From: JACQQW01 sp964520655
Lineage (GTDB): Bacteria; Omnitrophota; Gorgyraeia; Zapsychrales; Fredricksoniimonadaceae
Direction of reading: 5' to 3'
Assembly (NCBI GenBank): GCA_964520655.1
Contig: CAZFNI010000007.1
Span: 53,465-117,464 of the forward strand
Length of the DNA: 64,000 nucleotides
Shown: positions 17,800-26,737 of the stretch, piece after piece
Layout of the letters: each line of letters begins with the position of its first letter
Numbering within the stretch: position 1 is the first letter of the stretch
The notes under the pieces: generated by a model
Told to the model about the DNA's origin: nothing
Databases searched by the model: none
Seen by the model: the letters and a program-made list of their open reading frames with translations, nothing else
Made by a program: the position numbers and the translations under genes

Positions 17800-19268
17800 A
17801 AAATAATGAGAAAAAGCTGATGATCCTGGCGTCTTTTGAAGATGCTTCCATTTTAAGGAAGTTCGCCGTCATTTTTATCATCGCTTCGATCGTGCCTCTG
17901 GCGCTGTTGTATTACATTTATCTGGAGAATGAGAACCATAATCTGGCCAGCATTTCCTCCATGAGCCTGACGATCGCCATGATCCTGATGGCCATCGGCG
18001 TTCTGGTCGGCTACATTTCCATTCGATCTTTGCTGGTCAAAGTGATCGCGATCTCCAAGAATAACCGGGAGGCTATCGAGAAACTGCTGAGCACCAAGAC
18101 GATTGAGGAGATCGATAAAGGGGAAGATGAACTGGTGGTCTTAAGCCGTTCTTTTTCCGCTGTGACCGATCAGCTGGAAAAAAATATCCGGGATCTCAAA
18201 GCCACCCAAAAGACCCTGCAGTCGGTCATGCAAAAAGTGGGTCAGGGGATCTCCCACATGGGGGACATTAAGACATTCCTGCAGTTGATCGTTGAGACAA
18301 TGTGCAATGCGTTAGACGGCAAGGCCGGGGCGCTGCTGATCTTGAATTCAGATAAGACGGAACTGATGATCAAGACGGTGGAGGGGGTTGATTTTGATCT
18401 GAATAATTTCCCTTCCTTGAAATTAAAAGACCATCCCGCGCTGGCTGCGGTCATCACCGAAAAACGTCCGATGGTTTTATCCTTGAAGGAATTAAATGCG
18501 TGGGATGCCGCCCCGTTAGACAAACTTTCTTCACCGACAGTGCTCTGTGCTCCTCTGGTGCACGGGGAAAATATCAGCGGATTGCTGATGTTAAGTAAAA
18601 AGAATAAGGTTCCCGAGGCGGCATGTGCCGAGGATATCGCCCTGCTTTTCACGCTGGCTTCTCAAACAGCTATTGCCTGGGAGAATTCCAAGCTTAATTT
18701 TGATATCGAGAAAACATATTTCGAGACCATATCCGCGCTGGCACTCGCCGTGGATGCGAAAGATAAATATTCCCGGGGGCATTTGGACCGCGTTGCGGAT
18801 TATTCATTGCTGATCGGAAAACGCCTGGGGCTGGATGAGAAAGACCTGAATACCTTAAGGGACGCGGCCCGCCTGCATGATCTGGGAAAGATCGGTGTTC
18901 CCGACGATATTCTTAAGAAAGAAGGCGTCCTCTCGGATGAGGAATGGAGTATTATGCGGCGCCATCCGGAGATCGGGGAGAATATCATCAAGCCAGTGAG
19001 GTCGCTGTCCAATTTATGCGATTTGATCCGCCATCATCATGAGAAATTGGACGGGACAGGTTATCCCGACGGGCTTAAAGGCGATCAGATCACGCGTCTG
19101 GTGCGCATCCTTTCCATCGCGGATGTTTTTGACGCGCTGATCACCGAACGTTCCTACCGCCCTAAGAATTCCCGGCAGGATGCCGCGCGCATCATGCGTT
19201 CCATGTCCGACCATTTGGATCAGTCCATCGTCGAGATATTTTTGGACGAATTGAAGATCCAGGCCTGA
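17796..19268 (+). CDS. Membrane HD-GYP cyclic-di-GMP phosphodiesterase with GAF domain
   Basis: 490 residues. Two membrane helices (~25-45 and ~57-76) with a very short loop between them lead to a HAMP-like linker, a GAF domain (~145-300) and an HD-GYP domain (~305-485). Catalytic motifs are intact: HDLGKIGVPD, HPEIGE, and HHEKLDGTGYPDGLKGD (the H-H and G-Y-P signature). The reaction is hydrolysis of cyclic di-GMP. Two PilZ proteins in the window suggest an active c-di-GMP network. It overlaps the MgtE-like gene by ATGA. Confidence 0.92.
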   Translation: MKNNEKKLMILASFEDASILRKFAVIFIIASIVPLALLYYIYLENENHNLASISSMSLTIAMILMAIGVLVGYISIRSLLVKVIAISKNNREAIEKLLSTKTIEEIDKGEDELVVLSRSFSAVTDQLEKNIRDLKATQKTLQSVMQKVGQGISHMGDIKTFLQLIVETMCNALDGKAGALLILNSDKTELMIKTVEGVDFDLNNFPSLKLKDHPALAAVITEKRPMVLSLKELNAWDAAPLDKLSSPTVLCAPLVHGENISGLLMLSKKNKVPEAACAEDIALLFTLASQTAIAWENSKLNFDIEKTYFETISALALAVDAKDKYSRGHLDRVADYSLLIGKRLGLDEKDLNTLRDAARLHDLGKIGVPDDILKKEGVLSDEEWSIMRRHPEIGENIIKPVRSLSNLCDLIRHHHEKLDGTGYPDGLKGDQITRLVRILSIADVFDALITERSYRPKNSRQDAARIMRSMSDHLDQSIVEIFLDELKIQA

Positions 19269-19331
19269 AAAAATTTTAATGGTAATTTTGGGGAAATTTG
19301 ATAAATTTATGCGAGTATTCAAGGCAAAACC

Positions 19332-20348
19332 ATGAAAAAAATCATCGGCATTACATATGATCTAAAAACGGACTGGAAGCCTTCCGCTGACGACCCTGTT
19401 GATGCTTCGGCGGAGCTTGACAGCGCATCGACGGTGGAGGCCATCAAGGCCGCGTTTGAATCAGCGGGTCACACGGTCCGTTTGATCGGCAATGCTCACA
19501 ATTTGTTGAAAGCGCTGCCCGATCTAAACGTTGACCTGGTCTTTAATATCGCGGAAGGTCATCACGGACGCAACCGAGAATCCCAGATCCCGGCGATCCT
19601 GGATCTGTACCGCATTCCTTTCGCGGGCGCGGATGCGTTGACGCTTGGGGTCACGCTTGATAAAGTAGTGGCCAAAAAATGTTTCATCGCCGACGGTGTT
19701 CCGACAGCCCGGTATTTTAAGGCCACGTCCCGCGATGACTTGGCCGCGTTAAATACGATCGGTTATCCGCTGTTCGTTAAAACATTGCATGAAGGGACGT
19801 CCAAGGGTATCACCGCGGATTCCCGCGTCGAAAATTTAAAACAGTTGAAAACCCAGGTGGATCGCATCTACAGCCAGTATCATCAACCAGCTTTGGTTGA
19901 AGAGTTCATCAAAGGAACGGAATACACGGTCGGCGTGATCGGCAATGAGAACGCGCAGGCCATGCCGGTGGTGCAGTACGCGATCGGCGGCAAGACCGAT
20001 CTTGGCAATGAATTCTACACGTACCGCTATGTGGCGGAAAAGATGGTCAACCATATATGCCCGGCGCCCATTGATGCGGCGCTTGCGAAAAAACTCCAGA
20101 CGATCGCGGTCAAGGCTTACAAAAGTGTTGATTGCCGCGATTTTGGCCGCGTGGATTTCCGGGTGGATGAGAAGGGCAACCCTTATGTTCTTGAGATCAA
20201 CCCTTTGCCGAATTTGAATCCGGATGATGTATTTGTTTTATTTGGCAAAAGCGTTAGCATGACGTATAATCAGATCATTCTTAAAATTTTAGACCAGGCG
20301 CTGGTGCGTTTGGGGACAAATATCACGGAGGCCGCAACCTTAAAATGA
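19332..20348 (+). CDS. ATP-grasp ligase, D-alanine--D-alanine ligase-like
   Basis: 338 residues of the Ddl branch of ATP-grasp enzymes. Visible: NIAEGHHGRNRESQIPAIL, GADALTLGVTLDKVVAKK, KTLHEGTSKGI (nucleotide loop), VEEFIKGTEYTVGVIG and DFGRVDFRVDEKGNPYVLEINPLPNL (Mg-binding acidic residues). A true cell-wall Ddl would usually sit with mur genes. This one instead overlaps a lysine-2,3-aminomutase-type gene by ATGA, so it may join a different amino acid, for example beta-lysine. Function as standard Ddl remains possible. Confidence 0.85.
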   Translation: MKKIIGITYDLKTDWKPSADDPVDASAELDSASTVEAIKAAFESAGHTVRLIGNAHNLLKALPDLNVDLVFNIAEGHHGRNRESQIPAILDLYRIPFAGADALTLGVTLDKVVAKKCFIADGVPTARYFKATSRDDLAALNTIGYPLFVKTLHEGTSKGITADSRVENLKQLKTQVDRIYSQYHQPALVEEFIKGTEYTVGVIGNENAQAMPVVQYAIGGKTDLGNEFYTYRYVAEKMVNHICPAPIDAALAKKLQTIAVKAYKSVDCRDFGRVDFRVDEKGNPYVLEINPLPNLNPDDVFVLFGKSVSMTYNQIILKILDQALVRLGTNITEAATLK

Positions 20349-21544
20349 ATCCCGTCGCTGTTGCCGCTAATGAAGAGCAGGCTCTTGCTGCAGAATCCGT
20401 TTCTAAAGGACCCAATATTCCTTTATCTCCCGAAGAAGAACGCATCATCCGTCTTTATCCCGGTGCGACGCTTTCAGATTGGGAAGATTGGCGCTGGCAG
20501 ATCCGCAACCGTGTACGCACCTTTGACCAGATCTCGGCCTTCATGAAATTGACACCCAGTGAAGCACGTGGGGTAAAAGGCGCCGGCGATAAGCTGACCA
20601 TGTCCATTCCGCCGTATTTCGCGGCGTTGATCGATCCTAAAGATGTGCATTGTCCCATCCGTCTGCAGTCAGTTCCGCAGGATGAGGAATTCAAGACCGC
20701 GCCGGAAGAGATGCTTGACCCCTGCGGTGAAGATAAAAGTTCCGCTGTTCATGGTCTGGTTCACCGTTATCCGGACAGGGTATTGTTCTTAGTCAATGAA
20801 ATGTGCGCGATGTATTGCCGCTACTGCACCCGTTCGCGCATGGTGGGCGACGGCAATCACACGCTTAACACGGGGACTTATGACGCGGCCCTTAATTATA
20901 TCCGCAAACACAAAGAGATCCGCGATGTCTTGATCTCCGGCGGCGACCCCTTGACCTTAGGCGACCGCATGTTGGAATATCTGATCTCAAGCGTGAAAGC
21001 GATCCCACACGTGGAATTTGTCCGTATCGGGACGCGCATTCCGGTCACTCTGCCGCAGCGCGTGACCCCGGAATTGATCGCGATGCTTAAAAAATATTCT
21101 CCGATCTGGATGAGCATTCATTTTAACCATCCCAAAGAGATCACGCCGCGGGTCAAACACGCGTGCAATATGATCGCGGATGCCGGCATTCCCATGGGCA
21201 GCCAGACGGTCCTGTTGCGGCATGTCAATGACAAGCCGCAGATCATGAAAAAACTTTTCCATGAATTGCTCAAGATCCGCGTGCGTCCCTACTATATTTA
21301 TCAATGTGACCCGATCGTCGGCTCCAACCATTTCCGAACCTCGGTGGCCACCGGCATCAATATCATGGAGAATTTGCGCGGTCACACGACTGGCTACGCG
21401 GTCCCGACCTATGTTATTGACGGCCCGGGCGGCGGCGGTAAGATCCCGATAGCTCCTAACTACATCGTCAAAAGCGAAGGTGGTAAGCACACCGTCCGCA
21501 ATTTCAAGGGCGAGGAATACCTCTACGTCGATCCTTCGTATTGA
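20345..21544 (+). CDS. KamA-family radical SAM aminomutase (lysine 2,3-aminomutase type)
   Basis: 399 residues. The 4Fe-4S site is CAMYCRYC (C-x3-C-x2-C) near residue 155, followed by ISGGDPLTL. Downstream are the two Asp-containing segments that hold the lysine side chain in lysine 2,3-aminomutase (QCDPIVGSNHFRT and VIDGPGGGGKIP), the latter also with the PLP lysine. These argue for lysine rather than glutamate as substrate, giving beta-lysine. It is the second gene of a pair with the ATP-grasp ligase and ends at a terminator. No EF-P gene is in view. Confidence 0.87.
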   Translation: MNPVAVAANEEQALAAESVSKGPNIPLSPEEERIIRLYPGATLSDWEDWRWQIRNRVRTFDQISAFMKLTPSEARGVKGAGDKLTMSIPPYFAALIDPKDVHCPIRLQSVPQDEEFKTAPEEMLDPCGEDKSSAVHGLVHRYPDRVLFLVNEMCAMYCRYCTRSRMVGDGNHTLNTGTYDAALNYIRKHKEIRDVLISGGDPLTLGDRMLEYLISSVKAIPHVEFVRIGTRIPVTLPQRVTPELIAMLKKYSPIWMSIHFNHPKEITPRVKHACNMIADAGIPMGSQTVLLRHVNDKPQIMKKLFHELLKIRVRPYYIYQCDPIVGSNHFRTSVATGINIMENLRGHTTGYAVPTYVIDGPGGGGKIPIAPNYIVKSEGGKHTVRNFKGEEYLYVDPSY

Positions 21545-21574
21545 GAACAGGGAGATAGTTAGCCCTGTTCTTTG
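21545..21574 (+). terminator. Terminator hairpin after the KamA-type gene
   Basis: Arms GAACAGGG (21545-21552) and CCCTGTTC (21563-21570) with a 10-nt loop, directly after the stop codon; only a short T-run (TTT) follows. Confidence 0.6.
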
Positions 21575-21676
21575 AACATTGCGCGTTGTTTGATCCGGTC
21601 TCCCCGGCTGGAAGAATAAAAAAACAAATCCCCCAGGTAGTTCAATTGACCAAAAACATTATGGGGAGGCTGTTTG

Positions 21677-22234
21677 ATGAAAATTCAATCTACCGCGAAA
21701 CCATTAGATCACATTCCATCGGAGATCATTCACAAGAAGATCTTGTTAATCAGGGGACATAAAGTGATTCTGGATCGAGATCTGGCGGAACTTTATGGAG
21801 TGCCAACAAAGCAATTGACGCGACAAGTGCGCCGGAATAAAGATCGTTTCCCGGAAGATTTTTTAATAGAATTAACTAAGGAAGAATTTGATAGCTTGAG
21901 GTGCCAAATTGGCACCTCAAGTATGGGCGGAACAAGATATCTCCCGTTTGTTTTTACCGAACAGGGTGTGGCGATGCTTTCGAGCGTTTTGAATTCTACA
22001 AGGGCTGTTCAGGTTAACATCCAGATTATCAGAGCTTTTATAAAGTTAAGAGAAATAATGGCATCGCACAAGGATTTGGCGCTTAAGATCGAGCAATTGG
22101 AGCAACACGTAAGCGGCCACGACAAACAGATCGTGCTGATCTTTGAGGCTATCAAGCGTCTGCTCGCTGAGAAAGAAGAGCCTCCCAAGCCCAAGATCCC
22201 ATTTGGATTCCATATGCCCCGGAAAGGCAAATAA
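21677..22234 (+). CDS. ORF6N-domain DNA-binding protein (phage antirepressor type)
   Basis: 185 residues from the ATG at 21677, with GGGGAGG 8 bases upstream (a TTG at 21674 is less likely). The N-terminal ~100 residues match ORF6N: IPSEIIHKKILLIRGHKVI, LDRDLAELYGV, KRFP-like KDRFPEDF and RYLPFVFTEQGVAMLSSVL. The C-terminus is a coiled coil (KIEQLEQH) and a Pro-rich tail. ORF6N and KilA-N proteins occur in phages and as single genes in many genomes. No prophage genes surround it. The codons for residues ~73-82 form a 27-bp perfect palindrome, described separately. Confidence 0.88.
   Translation: MKIQSTAKPLDHIPSEIIHKKILLIRGHKVILDRDLAELYGVPTKQLTRQVRRNKDRFPEDFLIELTKEEFDSLRCQIGTSSMGGTRYLPFVFTEQGVAMLSSVLNSTRAVQVNIQIIRAFIKLREIMASHKDLALKIEQLEQHVSGHDKQIVLIFEAIKRLLAEKEEPPKPKIPFGFHMPRKGK
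21895..21921. promoter_or_regulatory. 27-bp perfect palindrome inside the ORF6N gene
   Basis: 13-base arms around a central A at 21908; core GGTGCCAAATTGGCACC. It lies in codons for LRCQIGTSS. The same core with one symmetric change occurs inside the BRO-family gene at 52481-52507. This looks like a protein-binding site, perhaps for the encoded protein itself. Confidence 0.7.
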
Positions 22235-22266
22235 AGTAAGAGAATGGGGCGGGGAACATTTTTAAT

Positions 22267-22294
22267 TTGACAAAAAAAGCAAACTCAATATAAT
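22267..22294 (+). promoter_or_regulatory. Strong sigma70-type promoter for rpsU
   Basis: -35 TTGACA (22267-22272), 16-bp spacer, -10 TATAAT (22289-22294); both boxes match consensus. It probably drives rpsU-purH-folC-mnmE. Confidence 0.8.
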
Positions 22295-22340
22295 ACACAA
22301 ATCTTCAAAACCTAAACACTTGTAAGGAGTTGTGATTTAC

Positions 22341-22496
22341 ATGCTGGAAGTCAAAATTAATGACAAGAACAGTTTCGAAAAAGCGATGCGTCAATTCAAG
22401 AAGCAGTGCCAGAAGGACGGTTTCTTAGTTGAACTCAAAGAACGCCGCTTTTACTCCAAGCCTTCCGAACGCAAACGCAAAAAAGGCAAAAGATAA
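22341..22496 (+). CDS. rpsU: Small ribosomal subunit protein bS21
   Basis: A 51-residue frame, too short for most gene callers. It starts MLEVKINDKNSFEKAMRQFK and ends in a very basic tail (SERKRKKGKR). This is the bS21 pattern: beta strand, then the K-x-F-x-x-A-x-R-x-F helix, then the R-R-F-Y/E region. TAAGGAG lies 13 bases before the ATG. It follows a consensus promoter and precedes purH by 14 bp. bS21 acts at the 30S platform during initiation. Confidence 0.93.
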   Translation: MLEVKINDKNSFEKAMRQFKKQCQKDGFLVELKERRFYSKPSERKRKKGKR

Positions 22497-22510
22497 CTCT
22501 TTTGTAAGTC

Positions 22511-24070
22511 ATGATCAAGGTCCGTCGGGCGCTTATTTCAGTTTCTGATAAAGCCGGCCTGCTTGATTTCGCCAAGGGTCTCTCTAAACTCGGGGTTGAG
22601 ATCATTTCCACAGGCGGGACCGCCGCACTGTTGCGCACCAACGGCATTCACGTCATCGAAGTCTCAGAATTCACCGGTTTTCCTGAAATGCTGGACGGCC
22701 GGGTCAAGACCTTGCATCCTAAGATCCACGGCGGCCTTTTAGGCTTGCGCGATAATCCCGAACATATCAAACAAATGACCGAACATGACATTGTCCCGAT
22801 CGACATGGTTGTGGTCAATTTGTACCCTTTTGAGAAAACCTCTTCCAAAAAGAATGTCAGCCTGGAGGAATGCATCGAGAATATCGATATCGGTGGTCCG
22901 TCCATGCTGCGCTCCGCGGCCAAGAATTATAAAAGTGTCGCGGTCATCTGCAACCCGGCGCGCTATGAAGAGGTGTTAAACGAGCTGGTCAATAATTCTG
23001 GCATCCTCTCCGATAAGGTGTTGACCAATTTGGCCATCGAGGTCTTTGAGCGTACCAGCACCTATGACAATGCCATCTTCGCGTATTTAAGCAACCGGTT
23101 TAAAAGCGATAATGCGTTTTCCACGTTTCCCAAAGATTTTTCGATCGCGTTTTCCAAGCAGCAGGACCTGCGCTACGGCGAGAATCCGCATCAGCAGGCG
23201 GCATTTTACGCCGAAGGCCGCAAGACCGAAGGCCTGGCCGGTTTAAAACAGCTGCATGGGAAAGAATTATCATTTAATAATATCCTAGACCTGCAGGCAG
23301 CAGTCGATATTATCCGCGATTATGACCAGCCGGCAGCGGTCATTGTCAAACATAATAATCCCTGCGGGATCGCGGTGGATAAGACACTCGATAAGGCGTA
23401 TGTGAAAGCCTTCCAATGTGATTCCCTATCCGCCTTTGGCGGGATCATTGGGTTTAACCGCAATGTGGATGCCTCAACGGCGAAGGCGGTCATCAAAAGC
23501 GGGTTCATGGAATGCGTGATCGCGCCTGGTTTTGATGCGGGAGCGCTGACCCTGTTAAAAGAGAAAAAGAATTTACGTTTGCTGGAATTGGATATTTACG
23601 GTATCCCGTCAGAGAAATATGATTTTAAGAAAGTTTCCGGCGGTTTGTTGCTGCAGGAAAAAGATACGCGAACACTTAAAGACGAAGATCTGAAAGTCGT
23701 CGGTAAAGTCAAGCCAACGGCGGCACAATTGAAAGCCATGAAATTCGGCTGGACATTCATCAAGCATGTTAAATCCAACGCGGTGGCCTTGGTCAAGGGC
23801 ACGCAGGCTGTCGGTATCGGCGCCGGGCAGACCAGCCGGGTTGATTCGGCTCTCCATGCCATCCGCAAAGCCGGAGCAAATGCCAAAGGCGCGGTTTTGA
23901 TCTCTGACGCGTTCTTACCCAAAGCGGACACGGTGACTTTTGCCGCTAAAGCAGGGATCGCGGCGATCATCCAGACCGGCGGTTCCATCGCAGACGCCGA
24001 GGTGATCGCGGAAGCAGATAAACGTAAAGTGGCCATGGTCACGACCGGTGTGCGTCATTTCAAACATTAA
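22511..24070 (+). CDS. purH: Bifunctional AICAR transformylase / IMP cyclohydrolase
   Basis: 519 residues, normal PurH length. The N-terminal IMP cyclohydrolase domain shows ISVSDKAGLLDFA, GGTAALLRTNGI, GRVKTLHPKIHGG and NIDIGGPSMLRSAAKN. The C-terminal transformylase shows QDLRYGENPHQQAAFY, VKHNNPCG and GAGQTSRVDS near residue 430, with the catalytic Lys-His pair in the KHNNPCG segment. It performs the last two steps of purine synthesis using 10-formyl-THF, which links it to the downstream folC. Confidence 0.97.
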   Translation: MIKVRRALISVSDKAGLLDFAKGLSKLGVEIISTGGTAALLRTNGIHVIEVSEFTGFPEMLDGRVKTLHPKIHGGLLGLRDNPEHIKQMTEHDIVPIDMVVVNLYPFEKTSSKKNVSLEECIENIDIGGPSMLRSAAKNYKSVAVICNPARYEEVLNELVNNSGILSDKVLTNLAIEVFERTSTYDNAIFAYLSNRFKSDNAFSTFPKDFSIAFSKQQDLRYGENPHQQAAFYAEGRKTEGLAGLKQLHGKELSFNNILDLQAAVDIIRDYDQPAAVIVKHNNPCGIAVDKTLDKAYVKAFQCDSLSAFGGIIGFNRNVDASTAKAVIKSGFMECVIAPGFDAGALTLLKEKKNLRLLELDIYGIPSEKYDFKKVSGGLLLQEKDTRTLKDEDLKVVGKVKPTAAQLKAMKFGWTFIKHVKSNAVALVKGTQAVGIGAGQTSRVDSALHAIRKAGANAKGAVLISDAFLPKADTVTFAAKAGIAAIIQTGGSIADAEVIAEADKRKVAMVTTGVRHFKH

Positions 24071-25347
24071 TGACCCCGCATGATTATCTCCATTCATTCG
24101 CTAATTTTGAGACTAAATTAAATTCCGTAACATCCAAAGATTTTAGTTTAGGCCGCGTCGAAGAATTATTAGGTTTTTTGGGGGATCCTCACAAACAATT
24201 AACTGTTATTCATGTTGCCGGCACGAAAGGCAAAGGGTCCACCTGCGCCTTCATCAGTTATATCCTGGCCCATGCCGGTTACAAGGTTGGTTTATACACA
24301 TCGCCGCATTTACACCGTTTGAATGAGCGCATCCGCATTTTAGATAAAGGGGTCGCGGCCTCGACCGATGATTTTTACGGGATGATCACCGACGATCATT
24401 TGGCGGAGATCATTAGCCGGATGCGTCCCCACATTGCGTCGTTATATAACCGAGGGATCGAGCTGACGTTCTTTGAAGTCTTGACCGTCATTGCGCTGGT
24501 GTATTTTAAAGAGCAGAATGTTAATTACGTGGTGTTGGAAACTGGTCTGGGCGGACGTCTCGATGCGACCAATGTGGTTTCCTCCAAAGTGGCTGTCATT
24601 ACTCCGATCAGCTTGGACCATATGCATATTTTAGGAAGCACTTTAAAAGAGATCGCACAGGAGAAAGCGGGTATCATCAAAAGTTCTTTGCAGAAGGTGA
24701 TCATCGCGCCGCAGGAGGACATTGTCGAGCAGGTTTTGTTCAATCATTGCGGAGAATACGGGATCGACCCGGTGCTGATCAGGCCCAGAGAGAAAGCCTT
24801 CGGCAGTATTTGGTTAAAAGGAGAGCATCAGCAGACCAATGCCGCGGTCGCGGCTCAGGCCGTTATGGCGTTAAAGATATTTGGCCGGCCCGCGCACAAT
24901 TCTTTGGTCGATCAGGCGATAGCCACCACCCGCTGGGCAGGGCGTTTTGAAGTGCTGCAGGAAGAACCACTCGTCATCGCCGACGGCGCTCACAATCAGG
25001 CTTCAGCCAGGGCGTTGGTCAGGACGGTCAAAGACAATTATCCGGATGCTTCGGTCACGCTGATCCTGGGGATGTCCGTTGATAAGGATGTGGCGGCAGT
25101 GGCCGCGGAATTAAAACCAATGGCGGATACAGTGATCACAACCAAGGCCGCTCATCCGCGTGCCCATGAATTCAGCCGTCAGCAAACGCAGGAATTGTTT
25201 CAGCCCAAATCCTGGTTCGTGACAAAGGATATCCAGGAAGCCCTTGAGTTGGCCCAGAGCCGGGTTAAGAAAAATGAGCTGATCTTGATCACTGGTTCAT
25301 TGTTCATCGTGGCCCAGGCCAGAAAGCATATCCATGTATCAATATAA
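24070..25347 (+). CDS. folC: Folylpolyglutamate / dihydrofolate synthase
   Basis: 425 residues. The P-loop is GTKGKGSTCAFI near residue 55; YTSPHLHRLNERI, the LETGLGGRLDATNVV segment and TPISLDHMHILG are family marks of FolC and Mur ligases. The C-terminal domain has DGAHNQASARAL. It adds glutamate to folates and, in many bacteria, to dihydropteroate. The start overlaps the purH stop by one base (TAATG) and mnmE by 14 bp. Confidence 0.95.
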   Translation: MTPHDYLHSFANFETKLNSVTSKDFSLGRVEELLGFLGDPHKQLTVIHVAGTKGKGSTCAFISYILAHAGYKVGLYTSPHLHRLNERIRILDKGVAASTDDFYGMITDDHLAEIISRMRPHIASLYNRGIELTFFEVLTVIALVYFKEQNVNYVVLETGLGGRLDATNVVSSKVAVITPISLDHMHILGSTLKEIAQEKAGIIKSSLQKVIIAPQEDIVEQVLFNHCGEYGIDPVLIRPREKAFGSIWLKGEHQQTNAAVAAQAVMALKIFGRPAHNSLVDQAIATTRWAGRFEVLQEEPLVIADGAHNQASARALVRTVKDNYPDASVTLILGMSVDKDVAAVAAELKPMADTVITTKAAHPRAHEFSRQQTQELFQPKSWFVTKDIQEALELAQSRVKKNELILITGSLFIVAQARKHIHVSI

Positions 25348-26713
25348 GGGACACGACGATACGATCGCGGCGATCGCAACACCTTTAGGGGCGGGCGGCA
25401 TCGGCATTGTCCGGTTGTCGGGGCCGCAGGCGCTTCGCATCGCCGATGAGGTGGCGAGGTTAAAGAACGGGAAAACACCGTCGGCATTAAAAAGTTTCAG
25501 TGTCGCGCTGGGGTGGGTTTTTGACAATGGGCGCATTGTCGATGAAGTGTTGGTCACCCTTATGCGCGCGCCGAAAAGCTATACGACACAGGATGTGGTG
25601 GAGTTAAGCATCCACGGCGGTATCGTCACGCTGCAGGATGTCTTGGGCGTGGTCCTTAAACACGGGGCAAGGCTGGCGGAGCCGGGCGAATTCACCAAAC
25701 GGGCTTTTTTGTTCGGCCGCATCGATCTTCCCCAGGCAGAGGCGGTGCTGGATATTATCCAGGCCAAGACAACTGATTTTTTAAGGGTCAGCCAGAATCA
25801 GTTAAAGGGCGACCTTTCTGCTGAGCTTGAAGCGATACGCGAAGAGCTGATGTCGCTCTATACCCATATTGAAGCGTTGATCAACTTTCCCGAGGACGAC
25901 ATTGACGCGGATGGCCGGGAAACCATCGTAACGCGGTTGGCGCGGGCAGAGCAGAGAGTCGCTCGTCTGTTAGCATCGTCACGGCATGGCCGCATCCTTA
26001 AAGAAGGCATCCGCATTGTGCTGTGCGGTAAACCCAATGTGGGTAAATCCCAATTGCTTAATGTCCTGTTGAAACAGGAGCGCGCGATCGTCACCGATAT
26101 AGCCGGTACCACCAGGGATGTATTGGAAGAAGCGGCCCAGATCAAAGGCATTCCGCTGCAGTTAGTTGATACCGCAGGGATCTTAGAGCCCAGGGATTTG
26201 ATCGAGCAGGAGGCTGTCAAGCGCAGCCATCTGACGATCGACAGCGCCGATCTTTTGCTGCTGGTCCTGGATGCGGGCAGGGCGCTGGAAGATGCGGATC
26301 GCTTGCTGCTGGAAAGATTAAAAGGCCGGCGATTGTTGCTGGTGCTCAACAAAAGTGATCTGCCGCAGGTGCTAAATGAAGCGGATCTGCCCAAGGTCAG
26401 AACGATCAAGATATCTGCTTTGCAGAGAACGTCAATAGAGGCGCTGGAACAAGCGATCATTGATCAGGTGTATGAGGGGATCGAGGGGCCATCAGCGGCA
26501 ATTATTGTGACCAATGCCCGCCATATTCAGGCGCTGTCTGCTGTTAATGATCTATTAAAGGAAGCGCAAGGGTTGGTTAGCCGCAAATCTTCATGGGAAT
26601 TCCCCTCACAGAATATCAAAGACGCCGTCAATCAGTGCGATGCCTTAACAGGAAAGAATATCGACCAGGATCTCTTGGACCAGATCTTCGCGCAATTTTG
26701 TATCGGGAAATAA
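25334..26713 (+). CDS. mnmE: tRNA uridine-5-carboxymethylaminomethyl modification GTPase MnmE
   Basis: 459 residues. The N-terminal folate-binding domain starts DTIAAIATPLGAGGIGIVRLSG. The G domain, inserted in the helical domain, has GKPNVGKSQLLN, DTAGIL and NKSD. The protein ends in CIGK, the C-x-G-K motif essential for modification. With MnmG (present at 43 kb) it modifies the wobble uridine of certain tRNAs using a folate carbon. Closes the rpsU-purH-folC run before a bidirectional terminator. Confidence 0.96.
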   Translation: MYQYKGHDDTIAAIATPLGAGGIGIVRLSGPQALRIADEVARLKNGKTPSALKSFSVALGWVFDNGRIVDEVLVTLMRAPKSYTTQDVVELSIHGGIVTLQDVLGVVLKHGARLAEPGEFTKRAFLFGRIDLPQAEAVLDIIQAKTTDFLRVSQNQLKGDLSAELEAIREELMSLYTHIEALINFPEDDIDADGRETIVTRLARAEQRVARLLASSRHGRILKEGIRIVLCGKPNVGKSQLLNVLLKQERAIVTDIAGTTRDVLEEAAQIKGIPLQLVDTAGILEPRDLIEQEAVKRSHLTIDSADLLLLVLDAGRALEDADRLLLERLKGRRLLLVLNKSDLPQVLNEADLPKVRTIKISALQRTSIEALEQAIIDQVYEGIEGPSAAIIVTNARHIQALSAVNDLLKEAQGLVSRKSSWEFPSQNIKDAVNQCDALTGKNIDQDLLDQIFAQFCIGK

Positions 26714-26736
26714 AGGGGGCTCCCTTTATTTCTTTA
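26708..26736. terminator. Bidirectional intrinsic terminator
   Basis: Ten-base arms AAATAAAGGG (26708-26717) and CCCTTTATTT (26722-26731), 4-nt loop, T-rich on the plus strand and A-rich on the minus side. It separates convergent mnmE and the small membrane protein gene. Confidence 0.85.
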
Positions 26737-26737
26737 T

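Noticed and set aside
21677..22234. Prophage remnant marked by the ORF6N gene (and likewise the BRO gene at 52301)
   Set aside because: No integrase, structural, replication or lysis genes and no attachment repeats near either gene; flanks are housekeeping.
22511..22530. Purine riboswitch before purH
   Set aside because: purH starts 14 bp after rpsU, leaving no room for an aptamer.
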